From Sulfurospirillaceae bacterium (GTDB taxonomy: Bacteria > Campylobacterota > Campylobacteria > Campylobacterales > Sulfurospirillaceae), in NCBI GenBank assembly GCA_028692875.1, contig JAQUWL010000012.1, forward strand, positions 1-58,780: 58,780 nucleotides of DNA, read 5' to 3'. Under the pieces are notes generated by a model. It had not been told where the DNA came from. It worked only from the letters and a program-made list of their open reading frames with translations, and made no database searches. Shown here piece by piece: positions 37,450 through 47,087 of the stretch; positions within the stretch are counted from its first letter, which is position 1, and every line of letters starts with the position of its first letter. A program made the position numbers and the translations under genes.

Positions 37450-37891
37450 AATTTTTATGACCTCTTTAGTGGTGTTTTTTATAGGAGGAGGCGTTGTATA
37501 TTTCGCAACAAATCCATCCTATCAAGAAGCTTTTCAAGCAAGAGTGTATTATGTTTTAGGCAATTATGCAAAAGCAAAAGAACTCGCAAGTAGTGCTTAT
37601 GCTAAAAATGGTTATAACAAAATGGCATTTACGGTTATGATGCAAAGCACCATCGCTTTGGGATATGAAAATTATCTCAAAGAGGGGAGTCGCTATCTTG
37701 TGGTTATTGATGAGATATCTAAAAAAAGTGACTACACAGAATCCGACAAAGCAAAAGTCAAAATGATTTGTGATGTTATGATTGATAGTTATGATGGTTT
37801 AAATGCTACAAAAGTAACAGATAAAAATCTAGTGAAAGAGAGCCATCTAATGCTTTTAAGGTTTAAAGAGTTAAGAGCCGAGCTTTTCTAG
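37439..37891 (+). CDS. Membrane-anchored helical (TPR-like) protein of unknown function
   Basis: One transmembrane helix (about 5-22), then about 125 residues of amphipathic helices with a TPR-like unit (ARVYYVLGNYAKAKELASSA). It overlaps the DUF374 gene by 11 bases. TPR lipoproteins (PilF/PilW) accompany pilus systems, and this gene precedes the PilMNO-like trio, but no lipobox is present and the link is only positional. Confidence 0.65.
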   Translation: MLHKIFMTSLVVFFIGGGVVYFATNPSYQEAFQARVYYVLGNYAKAKELASSAYAKNGYNKMAFTVMMQSTIALGYENYLKEGSRYLVVIDEISKKSDYTESDKAKVKMICDVMIDSYDGLNATKVTDKNLVKESHLMLLRFKELRAELF

Positions 37892-38009
37892 GCTTTGAGG
37901 TACTGTTTTTGCTTATATTTAGATAAAGCTTAAGGAAAAATAGTTTAATATATGTCAACATGTATTTGCGAAGCAACCAAATCAATCCAAGCGAGTAAAA
38001 AAAGAGATA

Positions 38010-39074
38010 ATGAGTTTCAAAAATATAGTTCAAAAAAATCTCTCTAATGTTTTTGTTTCGGTTCTTCTCAATCATGGGGAGTGCTTAATGCGTTGCAAAA
38101 TCTACAAAGGTGGTCGCATCGTTCAGTCATGGAATAAAACATTTCAAAATAACTCAACCGAAGATATTGATATATATGCGAAAAAATATCTCTTAAATCT
38201 TCAAGATGAATATAATTTTGTGTATATATCTTTTTTACTAAATTCCATGGGGCAGGGTGCGATAGATGGCTGTGAGGCTGGAGATTTTTTAAACCACAGT
38301 GTTGATTTGCAAAGTGTTAGCCATATTAGTGTAGATAAAAAATGGTCTTGCTACGCCTCTTTTATAGAGATAAAATGGGCAAAAAATCTTTTTGAAGGGA
38401 CTGGGCTTGATTTTCTGTACTCTCCGTTTGTTGTTTTAAATGAATTTATCGCTGGTCAAAAGCCAAGAAGCAGTCCTGTTTTGTATCTTTTAAATTGTCA
38501 AGATTTTTTTATTTTAAGTGTTTACAAGCAAGGACACCTTCTGTTTGGAGCATTTTTTAAGACACAAAGTGATGATATTTTTATCTCTTCTGAGCCAGAA
38601 GAGGTTGAGCATTGGAATACCGAAAAAGCTCAAGATAATGTTGAAAGTCTAATCTCTTTGGATGAGCAAAATGTATCTAACTCTCACATGGAAGAGCTTA
38701 CAAGCTTGGATGATCTTAGTGATATTGGAGACCTTAGTTCTGAAGATTCGTTTTCTGACGTTGAAAACACAAGGGTATTAGGTAAATTTGGTCAGGATTT
38801 TGACAAAGATATTAGCGAGACCGATAGTGACGTAGAGCTTTATGGAAGAGATATTTTGGTCTATAAGTTTTTACGATCCTCGATGGATGAATTTTATAAA
38901 AACCCACTTTACAGGAGTGAATTTATAGAAGAGATTGTGGTTTTTGACAATTATGAAATTACCTCTGATATTATCAGCACTATCGAGAGTGAATTGTTGA
39001 TGGATGTTGAGATACACAAGGTGGATATCGCCGATAAGATGTGTGACATGGCAATCAAAGAGGTATTTGGATGA
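38010..39074 (+). CDS. Cytoplasmic protein, candidate PilM/GspL-like member of a three-gene cluster
   Basis: Not recognised by strong motif. It has 354 residues and no membrane helix. An N-terminal region (1-190) alternates beta strands and helices, in the way of an actin-fold domain. A central acidic serine-rich insert (about 195-275, e.g. SLDDLSDIGDLSSEDSF) is followed by a C-terminal domain ending VEIHKVDIADKMCDMA. No PilM-type ATP-binding glycine motif is evident. Its assignment rests on the two following genes, which have PilN and PilO architecture and overlap or abut it. Confidence 0.5.
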   Translation: MSFKNIVQKNLSNVFVSVLLNHGECLMRCKIYKGGRIVQSWNKTFQNNSTEDIDIYAKKYLLNLQDEYNFVYISFLLNSMGQGAIDGCEAGDFLNHSVDLQSVSHISVDKKWSCYASFIEIKWAKNLFEGTGLDFLYSPFVVLNEFIAGQKPRSSPVLYLLNCQDFFILSVYKQGHLLFGAFFKTQSDDIFISSEPEEVEHWNTEKAQDNVESLISLDEQNVSNSHMEELTSLDDLSDIGDLSSEDSFSDVENTRVLGKFGQDFDKDISETDSDVELYGRDILVYKFLRSSMDEFYKNPLYRSEFIEEIVVFDNYEITSDIISTIESELLMDVEIHKVDIADKMCDMAIKEVFG

Positions 39075-39592
39075 GATATAGTTTTATAGCACCTAGACCA
39101 AAACCTCTATTTTCTCTTTTTACCAAAATATGGCTTGTCTTTATCGGAGCGGTTGTTGCTTTTATGGTGCTTTTGAATATGTTTATTTTATATAAGACAT
39201 CAAGCTATAAAGATGAGGCTCAAAGCTTAATCGACAAAAGGGTGGAGTTAGATAGCAAAATAGATAAAACCGATGAAGAGATAAGCTTTATATTGCGTCA
39301 AAAGACCGTTGCTGAAGAGATTTTTGCCACAAATATCATGTTGCAAGAGAGCATGAAAAATCTTTTTGATTTGGTGCCAGATCAGATTACGCTAAATCGT
39401 GTTTTGATGGAGAAAAACTCACTTGTTCTATATGGCGTTACTCCAACCAAGGATGCCTTTAACTTTCTTCTAGAAGCTCCTTTGAAGTCGATTTTTCATA
39501 CAAGCAGTACTGTGTTTTATCTGACAAAAGAGGGTTGGTATAATTTTGTTAGCACCAATAAAATAATAGCATCGGAAGGTATCCGTGAGTAG
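39071..39592 (+). CDS. PilN-like inner-membrane assembly protein
   Basis: 173 residues with PilN layout: a short cytoplasmic N terminus (MRYSFIAPRPKPLF), one membrane helix (about 20-40) and a periplasmic coiled coil (about 45-90). A small domain follows, opening LFDLVPDQITLNRVLMEKN and then SLVLYGVTPTKDAFNFLL, which is the PilN/GspL periplasmic pattern. Its ATG overlaps the previous stop by four bases. It would link a cytoplasmic platform to PilO. Confidence 0.6.
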   Translation: MRYSFIAPRPKPLFSLFTKIWLVFIGAVVAFMVLLNMFILYKTSSYKDEAQSLIDKRVELDSKIDKTDEEISFILRQKTVAEEIFATNIMLQESMKNLFDLVPDQITLNRVLMEKNSLVLYGVTPTKDAFNFLLEAPLKSIFHTSSTVFYLTKEGWYNFVSTNKIIASEGIRE

Positions 39593-40124
39593 TTTTGATA
39601 AAAGTCTTGAAAAAATAGACGTCATTAAGTTTTTAATCTATCTTATGGCTTTTATTATAATTTTTTTAAGTATGACCTTTTTTCTTATAGTGCCAAACAT
39701 TAAAGAGTATAGGGCACAGCAGAGTAGCTATAAAAAAGCTTATGTTCAAAAAACAAGGGTTCAAAATGTTTTGTCTGAGCGTGAGGATGAGCTAAAAAAA
39801 CTAAAAACCCAAAACCGAAAAGTTTTAGAATCATTTGCCTATAAATTTAATTCCGAAGATTTTATATCTTATGCAAGTGGTTTTTTCTCCAAAGTGAAAC
39901 TCGTAGAAGTAGCCAAAGGGGAGTTTAAAAAAGAGTTTACCGAGTATGAACTTGATGTTACATCTTCTTTAAAAACACCGACCAATTTTTATAATTTTCT
40001 AGAAGGACTTAACGGTTATATGAATATCATTCAGGTTGATTTTCCGATTCATCTAGAGTCTGACCAAGAAAATATTAGCTCTATTTTTAAGATAAAAGTT
40101 TACGATTTAAACACTAGCTTTTGA
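39585..40124 (+). CDS. PilO/GspM-like inner-membrane assembly protein
   Basis: 179 residues with a cytoplasmic N terminus, one membrane helix (about 15-36) and a long coiled coil (about 40-85, KKAYVQKTRVQNVLSERED). A ferredoxin-like periplasmic domain follows, with YELDVTSSLKTPTNFYNFLEGL, as in PilO. It overlaps the PilN-like gene by 8 bases. The last 25 bases overlap the 3' end of tilS on the other strand. Confidence 0.6.
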   Translation: MSSFDKSLEKIDVIKFLIYLMAFIIIFLSMTFFLIVPNIKEYRAQQSSYKKAYVQKTRVQNVLSEREDELKKLKTQNRKVLESFAYKFNSEDFISYASGFFSKVKLVEVAKGEFKKEFTEYELDVTSSLKTPTNFYNFLEGLNGYMNIIQVDFPIHLESDQENISSIFKIKVYDLNTSF

Positions 40125-41098
40125 GGCTCAATTCCCGCAAGGCAAATATAGGGTCTTATTTTTGCAGGTATCTTGAGGTGTCTGCAAAGCTCTTTGAACG
40201 GCTTATCCATCACATATGTTACATAAGGGCAGACAAATATAGACTCTTGTGCATATGCTATGGCTATCGTAAAGCAGACTACGCAATCTTTTGTTCTTAG
40301 TATCTCTTTTCGACTTTCTTTGGACAAAATTTTTCCCAACATTTTAACGGCTTTGTCAATTTGTCTGATGTTTATAAGCTCATCTTTGTCTTTTTTGATT
40401 ATAAAGAGGTCTTTTATACGCTCCGTATTGTTGGGTAGAAGTCTTTTGCAGTCTTCGTGCAAATACTCAAAACTTTGCTTAAGTCCATCTTCGAACTCTT
40501 GAACAAAATCGTTGGCATAGTTTTTTCGGATTCTGTTTCTAAAATGATGTTCGCTGGTATTGCTCTCATCGACAAAATACCTTCTTTGGGCGTGCTTAAG
40601 ATAATCAAGCAAGCTTTTTTTGCTTACATGTAGAAGTGGACGGACGATATTAAAATTTTCCATCTTTTCAAACTCATTCATTCCTATCATCTCGACCAGT
40701 CCGCTTCCTTTGCCAAGTTGCATCAAAAACCACTCAAATTTGTCATTAAGATGATGGGCACTTATAAGAGTTTGATATTTTTTATCAGTCATAATAGTTT
40801 TAAAAAAATTGTACCTTGTCTCTCTGGCGATATGTTCAAAGTTGGAAGATGGAAGTTTACACTCTAGCACATAGCACTGCTTGTTATATGTTTGAGCCAA
40901 CTCTTTGGCATAATCTACCTCTTCTTGACTCTGCTTTCTTGTGTTGTAGTTTACAATAGCGATATCAAAAAAAATACCATTTTGCATCAAAAGAAAAAAA
41001 AGAGCACTTGAATCAATGCCCCCAGAGAATGCCAATAAATTTTTGGATTTTCGTAAATAGTTTAATGTCTCATCATGCAACGCTGGTAATGGTTCCAA
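40100..41098 (-). CDS. tilS: tRNA(Ile)-lysidine synthetase
   Basis: Converts C34 of the minor tRNA-Ile to lysidine so that it reads AUA. PP-loop motif SGGIDSS is near residue 26, with the family segments [21 protein letters not shown] and RPLL. I place the start at a TTG at 41098, 9 bases after AGGAG; an upstream in-frame TTG at 41116 lies inside that Shine-Dalgarno region. It overlaps the 3' end of rimO and, convergently, the PilO-like gene. The C-terminal domain is short. Confidence 0.92.
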   Translation of the reverse strand: MEPLPALHDETLNYLRKSKNLLAFSGGIDSSALFFLLMQNGIFFDIAIVNYNTRKQSQEEVDYAKELAQTYNKQCYVLECKLPSSNFEHIARETRYNFFKTIMTDKKYQTLISAHHLNDKFEWFLMQLGKGSGLVEMIGMNEFEKMENFNIVRPLLHVSKKSLLDYLKHAQRRYFVDESNTSEHHFRNRIRKNYANDFVQEFEDGLKQSFEYLHEDCKRLLPNNTERIKDLFIIKKDKDELINIRQIDKAVKMLGKILSKESRKEILRTKDCVVCFTIAIAYAQESIFVCPYVTYVMDKPFKELCRHLKIPAKIRPYICLAGIEPQKLVFKS

Positions 41099-42383
41099 TA
41101 AGTTTATCTCCTGCAAGTTCTGTGATTTTGACTTTGTAGCATTTCCCTAGTCGAGGGTTTTTTACTTCAGAGTCGTTGATAAGAATTTCACCATCTATCT
41201 CGGGTGCCCAAGCTAATTTTCGAGCCCCAATAAAAAACTCATGTTCGCTATTTTCCTCTTGTGTTATGACTATAATATCTTTATTTAGCTCTTTTGAGAG
41301 ACTTTTTTGGTGTTTTTTGGCGATAATTTTGTCCAATGTCTTAATGCGTTTTTCGATAATTTTTGGCTCGATTTTGCCATCCATCTCATAAGCAAGAGTG
41401 TCCTCTTCATCAGAGTAAGCAAAAATATTTACCCTATCAAAATCAAATGTCTTTAGAAAGTCGCATAGCTCTAAAAACTCCTCTTCGCTCTCTTTTGGAT
41501 GCCCAACAATAACGCTTGTTCTGACAAAACTATCAGGAGCGTTTCTCATAAGCGTCAGCTGTTCAATTATCCTGTTTTTTAACGCTCCTCTTTTCATGCG
41601 TTTTAGCATAGCATCAGATATGTGTTGAATTGGCATATCAAAGTAGTTATGAAACAAAGAGGAGTCGATAATGCGTTGTATTAGGGTATTTGACGTTGTT
41701 GTTGGGTAGAGATACAAGATTCTTGCACTCTTGACTCCTTCTATCTTCTCAACAATATCGATAAGTTTAATAAGTCCCTCTGGCTCGTTTTGGTCTCTTA
41801 AAAATGAGCTACTATCTTGCGAGATAAAACTAAAATCAAAAAACCCATTTTTTACTAAATGCTCAACCTCTTTTTTGATGGATTCCAAAGTGCGTGATAA
41901 AAGTTTGCCTTTAAAGCCAGGAATCGCACAAAAGCTACATGTTTGGTTGCATCCTTCGCTAAGTTTTATGTAGGCGTGCGTAGTAGAGCCAGTTATGATA
42001 CGCTCCTCGTCATTTACCAGATATGTTTTTGGCGAAAATTGACTTTTTCTCTGCCGTATAATCTCATCAATCTTGTCATAATCTCCAACGCCTGTAAAGA
42101 TGTCAACCTCTTTTAGCTCTTTCGTAAGCTCCTCTTTGTATCGCTCGCTTAAACAGCCACTAACCACCAAGAGCGAGCCTTTTTTTCGTTGCTCGTGAAG
42201 TGAAAAGATGGTTTGCAAACTCTCCTCTTTGGCAGAGCCGATAAAGCCACAAGTGTTTACGATAAGAACATCCGCACTTGAGGCATCGTGAACAATCTCG
42301 TAATCTTTAAGTTTTCCAAGCATTACTTCGCTATCGACCAAGTTTTTATTGCAACCAAGGGAGACTAAATGTAATTTTTTCAA
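41073..42383 (-). CDS. rimO: Ribosomal protein S12 methylthiotransferase RimO
   Basis: Radical-SAM enzyme that adds a methylthio group to the S12 aspartate. The N-terminal UPF0004 domain opens [20 protein letters not shown] (RimO rather than MiaB wording). The radical-SAM cysteines are in [17 protein letters not shown], and a C-terminal TRAM region follows. It has 436 residues. It lies 12 bases after panC and overlaps tilS, in a minus-strand operon panC-rimO-tilS. Confidence 0.95.
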   Translation of the reverse strand: MKKLHLVSLGCNKNLVDSEVMLGKLKDYEIVHDASSADVLIVNTCGFIGSAKEESLQTIFSLHEQRKKGSLLVVSGCLSERYKEELTKELKEVDIFTGVGDYDKIDEIIRQRKSQFSPKTYLVNDEERIITGSTTHAYIKLSEGCNQTCSFCAIPGFKGKLLSRTLESIKKEVEHLVKNGFFDFSFISQDSSSFLRDQNEPEGLIKLIDIVEKIEGVKSARILYLYPTTTSNTLIQRIIDSSLFHNYFDMPIQHISDAMLKRMKRGALKNRIIEQLTLMRNAPDSFVRTSVIVGHPKESEEEFLELCDFLKTFDFDRVNIFAYSDEEDTLAYEMDGKIEPKIIEKRIKTLDKIIAKKHQKSLSKELNKDIIVITQEENSEHEFFIGARKLAWAPEIDGEILINDSEVKNPRLGKCYKVKITELAGDKLIGTITSVA

Positions 42384-42395
42384 TACTATCCTTTT

Positions 42396-43217
42396 CTATA
42401 TCCAAATATTATCAATGAGTCTTGTAGTGCCGACTTTGACGGCGACTAAAATAATAGTATTGCCTATCTCAATACTCTCTAAAGGCTCAAACTCTCGACT
42501 TAAAATCTCTACATACTCTACATGTAAAGGCAAAAGAGTTTCACGCATAGCTTTTGCTATCTCTTTGGTCTTTCTCCCCCTTGACATAATGGTTTTGGAG
42601 GCAATTTTTAGGGATTTTGAGATAAGAAGCGCATCTTTTTTCTCTTCATTACTAAGGTAGATATTTCTACTAGAAAGTGCTAAGCCATCCTCTTCCCTGA
42701 TGATATCACAAGCAATGATGTCAATGGGCAAAAATAGCGTTTTAACCATATTTTGTATAAGGTAGAGTTGTTGCGCATCTTTTTTGCCAAAATACGCCCT
42801 ATCTGGGCGTGTTAAGTTGAAAAGTTTTAGCACGACTCTTAAAACGCCGTCAAAATGTCCAGCTCTTGAGAGTCCTTCTAAGATATATGCTTTGGAAAAA
42901 GGTGCCACAATGGTTGGCTCCAATGGAAAATAGATTGATTGGACCTCTGGCATAAATACAGCGTCCACATTTGCCAAAGAGCATATTTTAAGGTCAGCCT
43001 GCGTTCTTTTTGGATATTTGCTCAAATCCTCTGTAGCTAAAAATTGTGTTGGATTGACAAAAATAGAGACGATAGTCTGCTCATTTTCGACAACAGATTT
43101 TTTAATTAGCGAAATATGTCCATTGTGAAGTGCGCCCATTGTCGGGACAAAACCAACTGAGCCTTGACATGTTTTTCGGTACTCTTGTAACTCTTGCGGG
43201 GTGTGAAATATTTTCAT
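42396..43217 (-). CDS. panC: Pantothenate synthetase (pantoate--beta-alanine ligase)
   Basis: Makes pantothenate for coenzyme A. It has the HIGH-like motif FVPTMGALHNGHISLI, an ATP-binding YFGKKDAQQL and REEDGLALSSRN. The reading frame can start at GTG 43226 (MPK) or ATG 43217. I take the ATG (273 residues), because neither has a clear Shine-Dalgarno site and the product then begins MKIFHTPQEL. One octamer copy (42519) gives Leu-His-Val. Confidence 0.94.
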   Translation of the reverse strand: MKIFHTPQELQEYRKTCQGSVGFVPTMGALHNGHISLIKKSVVENEQTIVSIFVNPTQFLATEDLSKYPKRTQADLKICSLANVDAVFMPEVQSIYFPLEPTIVAPFSKAYILEGLSRAGHFDGVLRVVLKLFNLTRPDRAYFGKKDAQQLYLIQNMVKTLFLPIDIIACDIIREEDGLALSSRNIYLSNEEKKDALLISKSLKIASKTIMSRGRKTKEIAKAMRETLLPLHVEYVEILSREFEPLESIEIGNTIILVAVKVGTTRLIDNIWI

Positions 43218-43252
43218 TTTAGGCACTTTTTAGTAAAATAAACAGTTTAAGA

Positions 43253-43258
43253 ATTATA
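43253..43258 (-). promoter_or_regulatory. -10 box of the panC operon
   Basis: TATAAT on the minus strand about 36 bases before the panC start, in the short divergent region shared with prfB. Confidence 0.5.
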
Positions 43259-43274
43259 GCAAAAGGACACCTAT

Positions 43275-44369
43275 TTGGATAGTTATGAATATACCGAATT
43301 ACTCAAAAAATTAACCATCAAGGTGGACAATATTTCGCAGATTGTAAAGCCAGATTTAATTCGCAAGCGATTGGACGAGATTGAGCAGATTGAGCAAGAT
43401 CCAGATTTTTGGAGTGATGCCAAAAAAGCAGCCGTTTTACAACAGGAAAAAACAAAAATAAGTGGTATGCTCAATAAATTTGATAGTGCCCAAAAAGCAC
43501 TAAACGACACGGTTGAACTTTACGAGATGGCAGCCGATGAGAGTGATAGCGATACGATAGAAGAGCTTTACAAAGACTCTGATAAGCTAGAAGAAAAAAT
43601 CACAAAGCTTGAAATCGCTATGATGCTTAGTGGCGACCATGATGGCAATAATGCTATCGTTACAATTCATCCAGGAGCTGGTGGTACCGAGAGTCAAGAT
43701 TGGGCGAGTATGTTGTATCGTATGTATTTAAGATGGGCAGAGCGAAATGGCTTTAAAGTCGAAGTTTTGGACTACCAAGAGGGCGAAGAGGCGGGACTTA
43801 AAGATGTGAGTTTTATCATACAAGGAATCTATGCTTATGGCTATCTCAAGGCAGAAAATGGCATCCATAGACTTGTTCGTATCTCGCCATTTGATGCAAA
43901 CGCTAAACGTCATACCTCGTTTAGCTCGGTAATGGTCTCTCCTGAAGTGGATGATGATATTGATATCGTTATTGAAGATAGAGACTTAAAAGTGGACACA
44001 TATCGTTCAGGTGGGGCTGGTGGTCAACATGTAAATAAAACAGACAGTGCCATACGCATAACACACGTTCCCACAGGTATCGTAGTTCAGTGCCAAAACG
44101 ACCGATCTCAACACAAAAATAGAGCCTCTGCGATGAAGATGCTTAAGTCAAGACTGTATGAGTTTGAGCTTGAAAAACAACAAGCCCAAAAAGATGGTGT
44201 TGAAAAGAGTGAAATCGGCTGGGGACATCAGATACGCTCATATGTACTCGCACCTTATCAACAGGTAAAAGATAACCGTAGCAACATAGCCTATTCGCAA
44301 GTCAATGCGATACTCGATGGTGATTTGAGCAAAGTTATAGAAGACGTGCTGATAGCACAAAAAAGATAA
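43275..44369 (+). CDS. prfB: Peptide chain release factor 2
   Basis: Recognises UGA and UAA. The SPF stop-codon motif is in [15 protein letters not shown] and the catalytic GGQ in [13 protein letters not shown]. It has 364 residues in one continuous frame, so there is no in-frame UGA or programmed +1 frameshift of the E. coli type. The start is TTG behind AAAAGGA. Confidence 0.97.
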   Translation: MDSYEYTELLKKLTIKVDNISQIVKPDLIRKRLDEIEQIEQDPDFWSDAKKAAVLQQEKTKISGMLNKFDSAQKALNDTVELYEMAADESDSDTIEELYKDSDKLEEKITKLEIAMMLSGDHDGNNAIVTIHPGAGGTESQDWASMLYRMYLRWAERNGFKVEVLDYQEGEEAGLKDVSFIIQGIYAYGYLKAENGIHRLVRISPFDANAKRHTSFSSVMVSPEVDDDIDIVIEDRDLKVDTYRSGGAGGQHVNKTDSAIRITHVPTGIVVQCQNDRSQHKNRASAMKMLKSRLYEFELEKQQAQKDGVEKSEIGWGHQIRSYVLAPYQQVKDNRSNIAYSQVNAILDGDLSKVIEDVLIAQKR

Positions 44370-44388
44370 AACAACACAAAGGATAAAA

Positions 44389-44712
44389 ATGACAAAAGAT
44401 GCATTATTGATGCAGTTGGACTACGCAGTGAGTGATAGTTCTTTGGCACATCTTCAACAAGTTATAGACAATACAGAGGGTTTTGAGCATATCGAAAAAC
44501 ATCTTATAGCCTTACACGATGCTTTAAAATCGCACCTCTCTTTTGTAGCTCTCTCAAGCAGTAAAGATTATTTTAAAATCAAAAATGAGGCAAAGGGCGA
44601 AGAGATGGTTAAAGAGGTTGAAGAGATGATTCAAAAATGGTCACAAAAATACAAAATAACTCTCGAAAAAGTTCCAAATAAAAACACATACTACGTATTG
44701 GGATACAAATAA
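44389..44712 (+). CDS. Small conserved protein of unknown function (107 aa)
   Basis: Not recognised. 107 residues, helical, with a basic C terminus (KWSQKYKITLEKVPNKNTYYVLGYK). It contains no cysteine or membrane helix. It is 19 bases after prfB with an AAAGGA site, so probably co-transcribed, and it ends at a strong hairpin. Confidence 0.7.
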   Translation: MTKDALLMQLDYAVSDSSLAHLQQVIDNTEGFEHIEKHLIALHDALKSHLSFVALSSSKDYFKIKNEAKGEEMVKEVEEMIQKWSQKYKITLEKVPNKNTYYVLGYK

Positions 44713-44717
44713 GTTCT

Positions 44718-44746
44718 TACATGTAGAGGCTTTAGTGCCTCTACAT
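44718..44746. terminator. Hairpin containing TACATGTA between convergent genes
   Basis: ATGTAGAGGC (44721-44730) pairs perfectly with GCCTCTACAT (44737-44746) around a six-base loop. The octamer (44718-44725) provides the base of the stem. It lies between the 107-aa gene and the asparaginase-like gene. Confidence 0.7.
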
Positions 44747-44768
44747 ATTGTGGAGTTCTCTTTTGTTT

Positions 44769-45269
44769 TTATTCTTTTTTTAGTTCAAATCTTCCTTTGA
44801 TTCTATTTTTATATATTTTTTGATAAGGGGCAATAAGACCGTGTATGGCAATAAAAATGCCATTTTTATCCCCCAGCATTAAAGACGTAAGTGCTAGCGA
44901 AAAATTGGCCGTTGCCTCTATAGCGTCAATACTGAAAGGAACCATAGCTCCCGTTAAGACAATAATCTTTGTTTTGATTTGTTTATCCAGAAATTCTGCT
45001 GTTTTGTCAATTGTGTCCGTGCCATGAACAATAAGAATTTTATTGCAATTGTTTTTGTTAATTTCTTCAACAATGGCTTTTCTATCTTCTTCTGTCATTT
45101 CAAGACTATCTTTGTGGAGGATATTTTTAATTTCATAGGTAACACCATAAAAATAACAAAGAATATTCTCAAGCACCTTAGCATCTACTGGAACTTGAAG
45201 TTCGCCTTTGATTGGGTTGTAGATTTTATTAAATGTTCCGCCAGTATTAATTATAAGTATTTTATTCAT
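44769..45269 (-). CDS. Single-domain asparaginase-like protein
   Basis: 166 residues covering only the N-terminal domain of type I/II L-asparaginases. The first catalytic threonine is in INTGGTFNKIY, the second motif is VHGTDTIDKTAEFL, and LTGAMVPF follows. Ordinary asparaginases are about 330 residues, with a second domain that completes the active site of the dimer. The frame ends cleanly (FELKKE) with no trace of the second domain in the 56 bases downstream. It may be a naturally short family or an old truncation. Confidence 0.75.
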   Translation of the reverse strand: MNKILIINTGGTFNKIYNPIKGELQVPVDAKVLENILCYFYGVTYEIKNILHKDSLEMTEEDRKAIVEEINKNNCNKILIVHGTDTIDKTAEFLDKQIKTKIIVLTGAMVPFSIDAIEATANFSLALTSLMLGDKNGIFIAIHGLIAPYQKIYKNRIKGRFELKKE

Positions 45270-45288
45270 TAGCAGTCTTATCTTAATT

Positions 45289-46944
45289 TTATACTTTTTG
45301 GTGAATTTTTATTTTTGTTGGCTCAAACAACTCTGTTGCTTTTTTAACAAAGGGGTCGTTTAAAATTTCAGTTGCATCTAGCTCTTTTTTCTCTCTCGGG
45401 TCAAATCTTGAGACACAACCTTGTGTAAACTCTTCATCTGGGCTAAATTCTTCATTTTCAATCATAGAAGAGCTATTTTCATTGGCATGCTGTTCTGCTT
45501 CAAGCATAGCTTTTTGCTGCTCATCCTCTTTTTTTTCGCTATGAGACATCTGGATTGTGGTTTGGAGCCCAAACAAATCTTGAACAAAATGTTTTATAAT
45601 CGCAGAGGCATTTCTAAGTGTTTTTCTGCACTCCTCTTGCGCATGACTCTCTAGAGTCAAGGTTTCGTTTTCATAACCAACAAAAGCGATATTTTTCTCA
45701 AAACACTCGCCTAATTCATGGTTTCTGTCGTAAAGTTTGGCAATTAGTTTTTTAAAATCTTCGCTTGCGTTATTAGCTGGTTGTATATTTTGAGTTTCGT
45801 CATCCTCTTTTGATGTGGGCTTTTGGGCTTTTTTCTCTTTTATGATATCTAGTAGTGCATTTTTTTTGTCATCTTGAATTCTAAATTTTTCACTCTCTAG
45901 CGTTTTTATCATCTCTTCAACACTTTTTATATTTGTGGCTTCTATCATTTTAAAAAATAGCAGACTAAGCACAAAGCCGTTATTTGCGTTGATATGCAAG
46001 AGGGTTTTGGATTCGCTAAGTATCCTAAAAAAGCGTTCACACAGCAAAATAGAAAAGCGTGTATCCTGATTTAAGAAAGCATTTTTCAGATAAGCTATAA
46101 GCTCATCTATGATGATTTCGCACTCATAGTTTTCTAACTCTTTTATGATTTTGATAAGTCTTTGCTTGTCGCCTGAGAGAATAACATCAAATATCTCTTC
46201 TAGTTGTGTCGGGTCAAGTAAGCCTAACATGGAGGCGATATTTTCTGGTTTTACATATCCTTTGGAAAAAATAATCGCTTGATCCAAAAGAGTTAATGTG
46301 TCTCTTAGCGAGCCATTTCCTGAGCGAGATAGCATCTCAAGGGCTTCAATAGTGTAGTTTATATTTTCCAAATCCAATATATAAGAGAGGTGATGCACGA
46401 TATCTTTTTGATTTATCTGTTTAAACCTAAAGTGTTGTGTTCTTGAGAGTATGGTTGCAGGCAACTTAAGTGGGTCTGTTGTTGCAAGGATAAACTTTAC
46501 ATAAGATGGCGGTTCTTCAAGGGTTTTGAGCAGTGCGTTAAAAGCCTCTTTTGTTAGCATATGAACTTCGTCAATGATAAAAATCTTAAATCTTGCAGTG
46601 CTTGGTTTGTATTTTGTATTTTCAATCAAATCTCTTATGTCATCTATCTTTCGACTGCTTGCAGCGTCCATCTCAATAATGTCGATGTGGCGATTTTCTC
46701 TTGCCATAAGGCAGTTTTCACAGACTTCGCAAGGAGTAGAGGAGGGACCTTTGTCGCAAACTAGAGCTTTTGCAAAAATCCTAGCAGTCGATGTTTTCCC
46801 ACTGCCTCTTAGCCCAGAAAATAGATAAGCATGCGATAGTCTATCTTTGTCTAGTGCCAAAGTTAAGGTTTGAATAACAGATTCTTGACCGATAAGTTTA
46901 TCAAACGTTGTGGGTCGGTATTTTAAAGCAAGTACTTTAGACAC
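45289..46944 (-). CDS. dnaX: DNA polymerase III subunit gamma/tau
   Basis: Clamp-loader ATPase with 551 residues. It has P-loop GLRGSGKTSTA, a zinc-binding cysteine cluster (CDKGPSSTPCEVCENC), Walker B IFIIDEVHML and sensor motif ATTDPLKLPATILSRTQ. A poorly conserved C-terminal tau-like region is rich in Glu and Lys. I saw no convincing frameshift signal for a separate gamma form. Confidence 0.95.
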   Translation of the reverse strand: MSKVLALKYRPTTFDKLIGQESVIQTLTLALDKDRLSHAYLFSGLRGSGKTSTARIFAKALVCDKGPSSTPCEVCENCLMARENRHIDIIEMDAASSRKIDDIRDLIENTKYKPSTARFKIFIIDEVHMLTKEAFNALLKTLEEPPSYVKFILATTDPLKLPATILSRTQHFRFKQINQKDIVHHLSYILDLENINYTIEALEMLSRSGNGSLRDTLTLLDQAIIFSKGYVKPENIASMLGLLDPTQLEEIFDVILSGDKQRLIKIIKELENYECEIIIDELIAYLKNAFLNQDTRFSILLCERFFRILSESKTLLHINANNGFVLSLLFFKMIEATNIKSVEEMIKTLESEKFRIQDDKKNALLDIIKEKKAQKPTSKEDDETQNIQPANNASEDFKKLIAKLYDRNHELGECFEKNIAFVGYENETLTLESHAQEECRKTLRNASAIIKHFVQDLFGLQTTIQMSHSEKKEDEQQKAMLEAEQHANENSSSMIENEEFSPDEEFTQGCVSRFDPREKKELDATEILNDPFVKKATELFEPTKIKIHQKV

Positions 46945-47087
46945 TTTGTACCTTTGTCTTTTTGGGTTTCTGATTTGATTTTACAATTTTTTTGATTAAG
47001 GATTGATGATATTAATTTTTTGTTTTATTGACGTATAGAAACAGCAAAAATAGATAAAATTTTAAAATATGTTATTGCAAGGCAAAA

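Noticed and set aside
43275-44369. Programmed frameshift in prfB
   Set aside because: The frame is continuous from the TTG start, with no in-frame TGA near codon 25, so no frameshift is needed.
45289-46944. Programmed frameshift in dnaX producing a gamma subunit
   Set aside because: The A-rich stretch near 45828-45840 is not phased as the known slippery heptamer and no stem-loop was evident.
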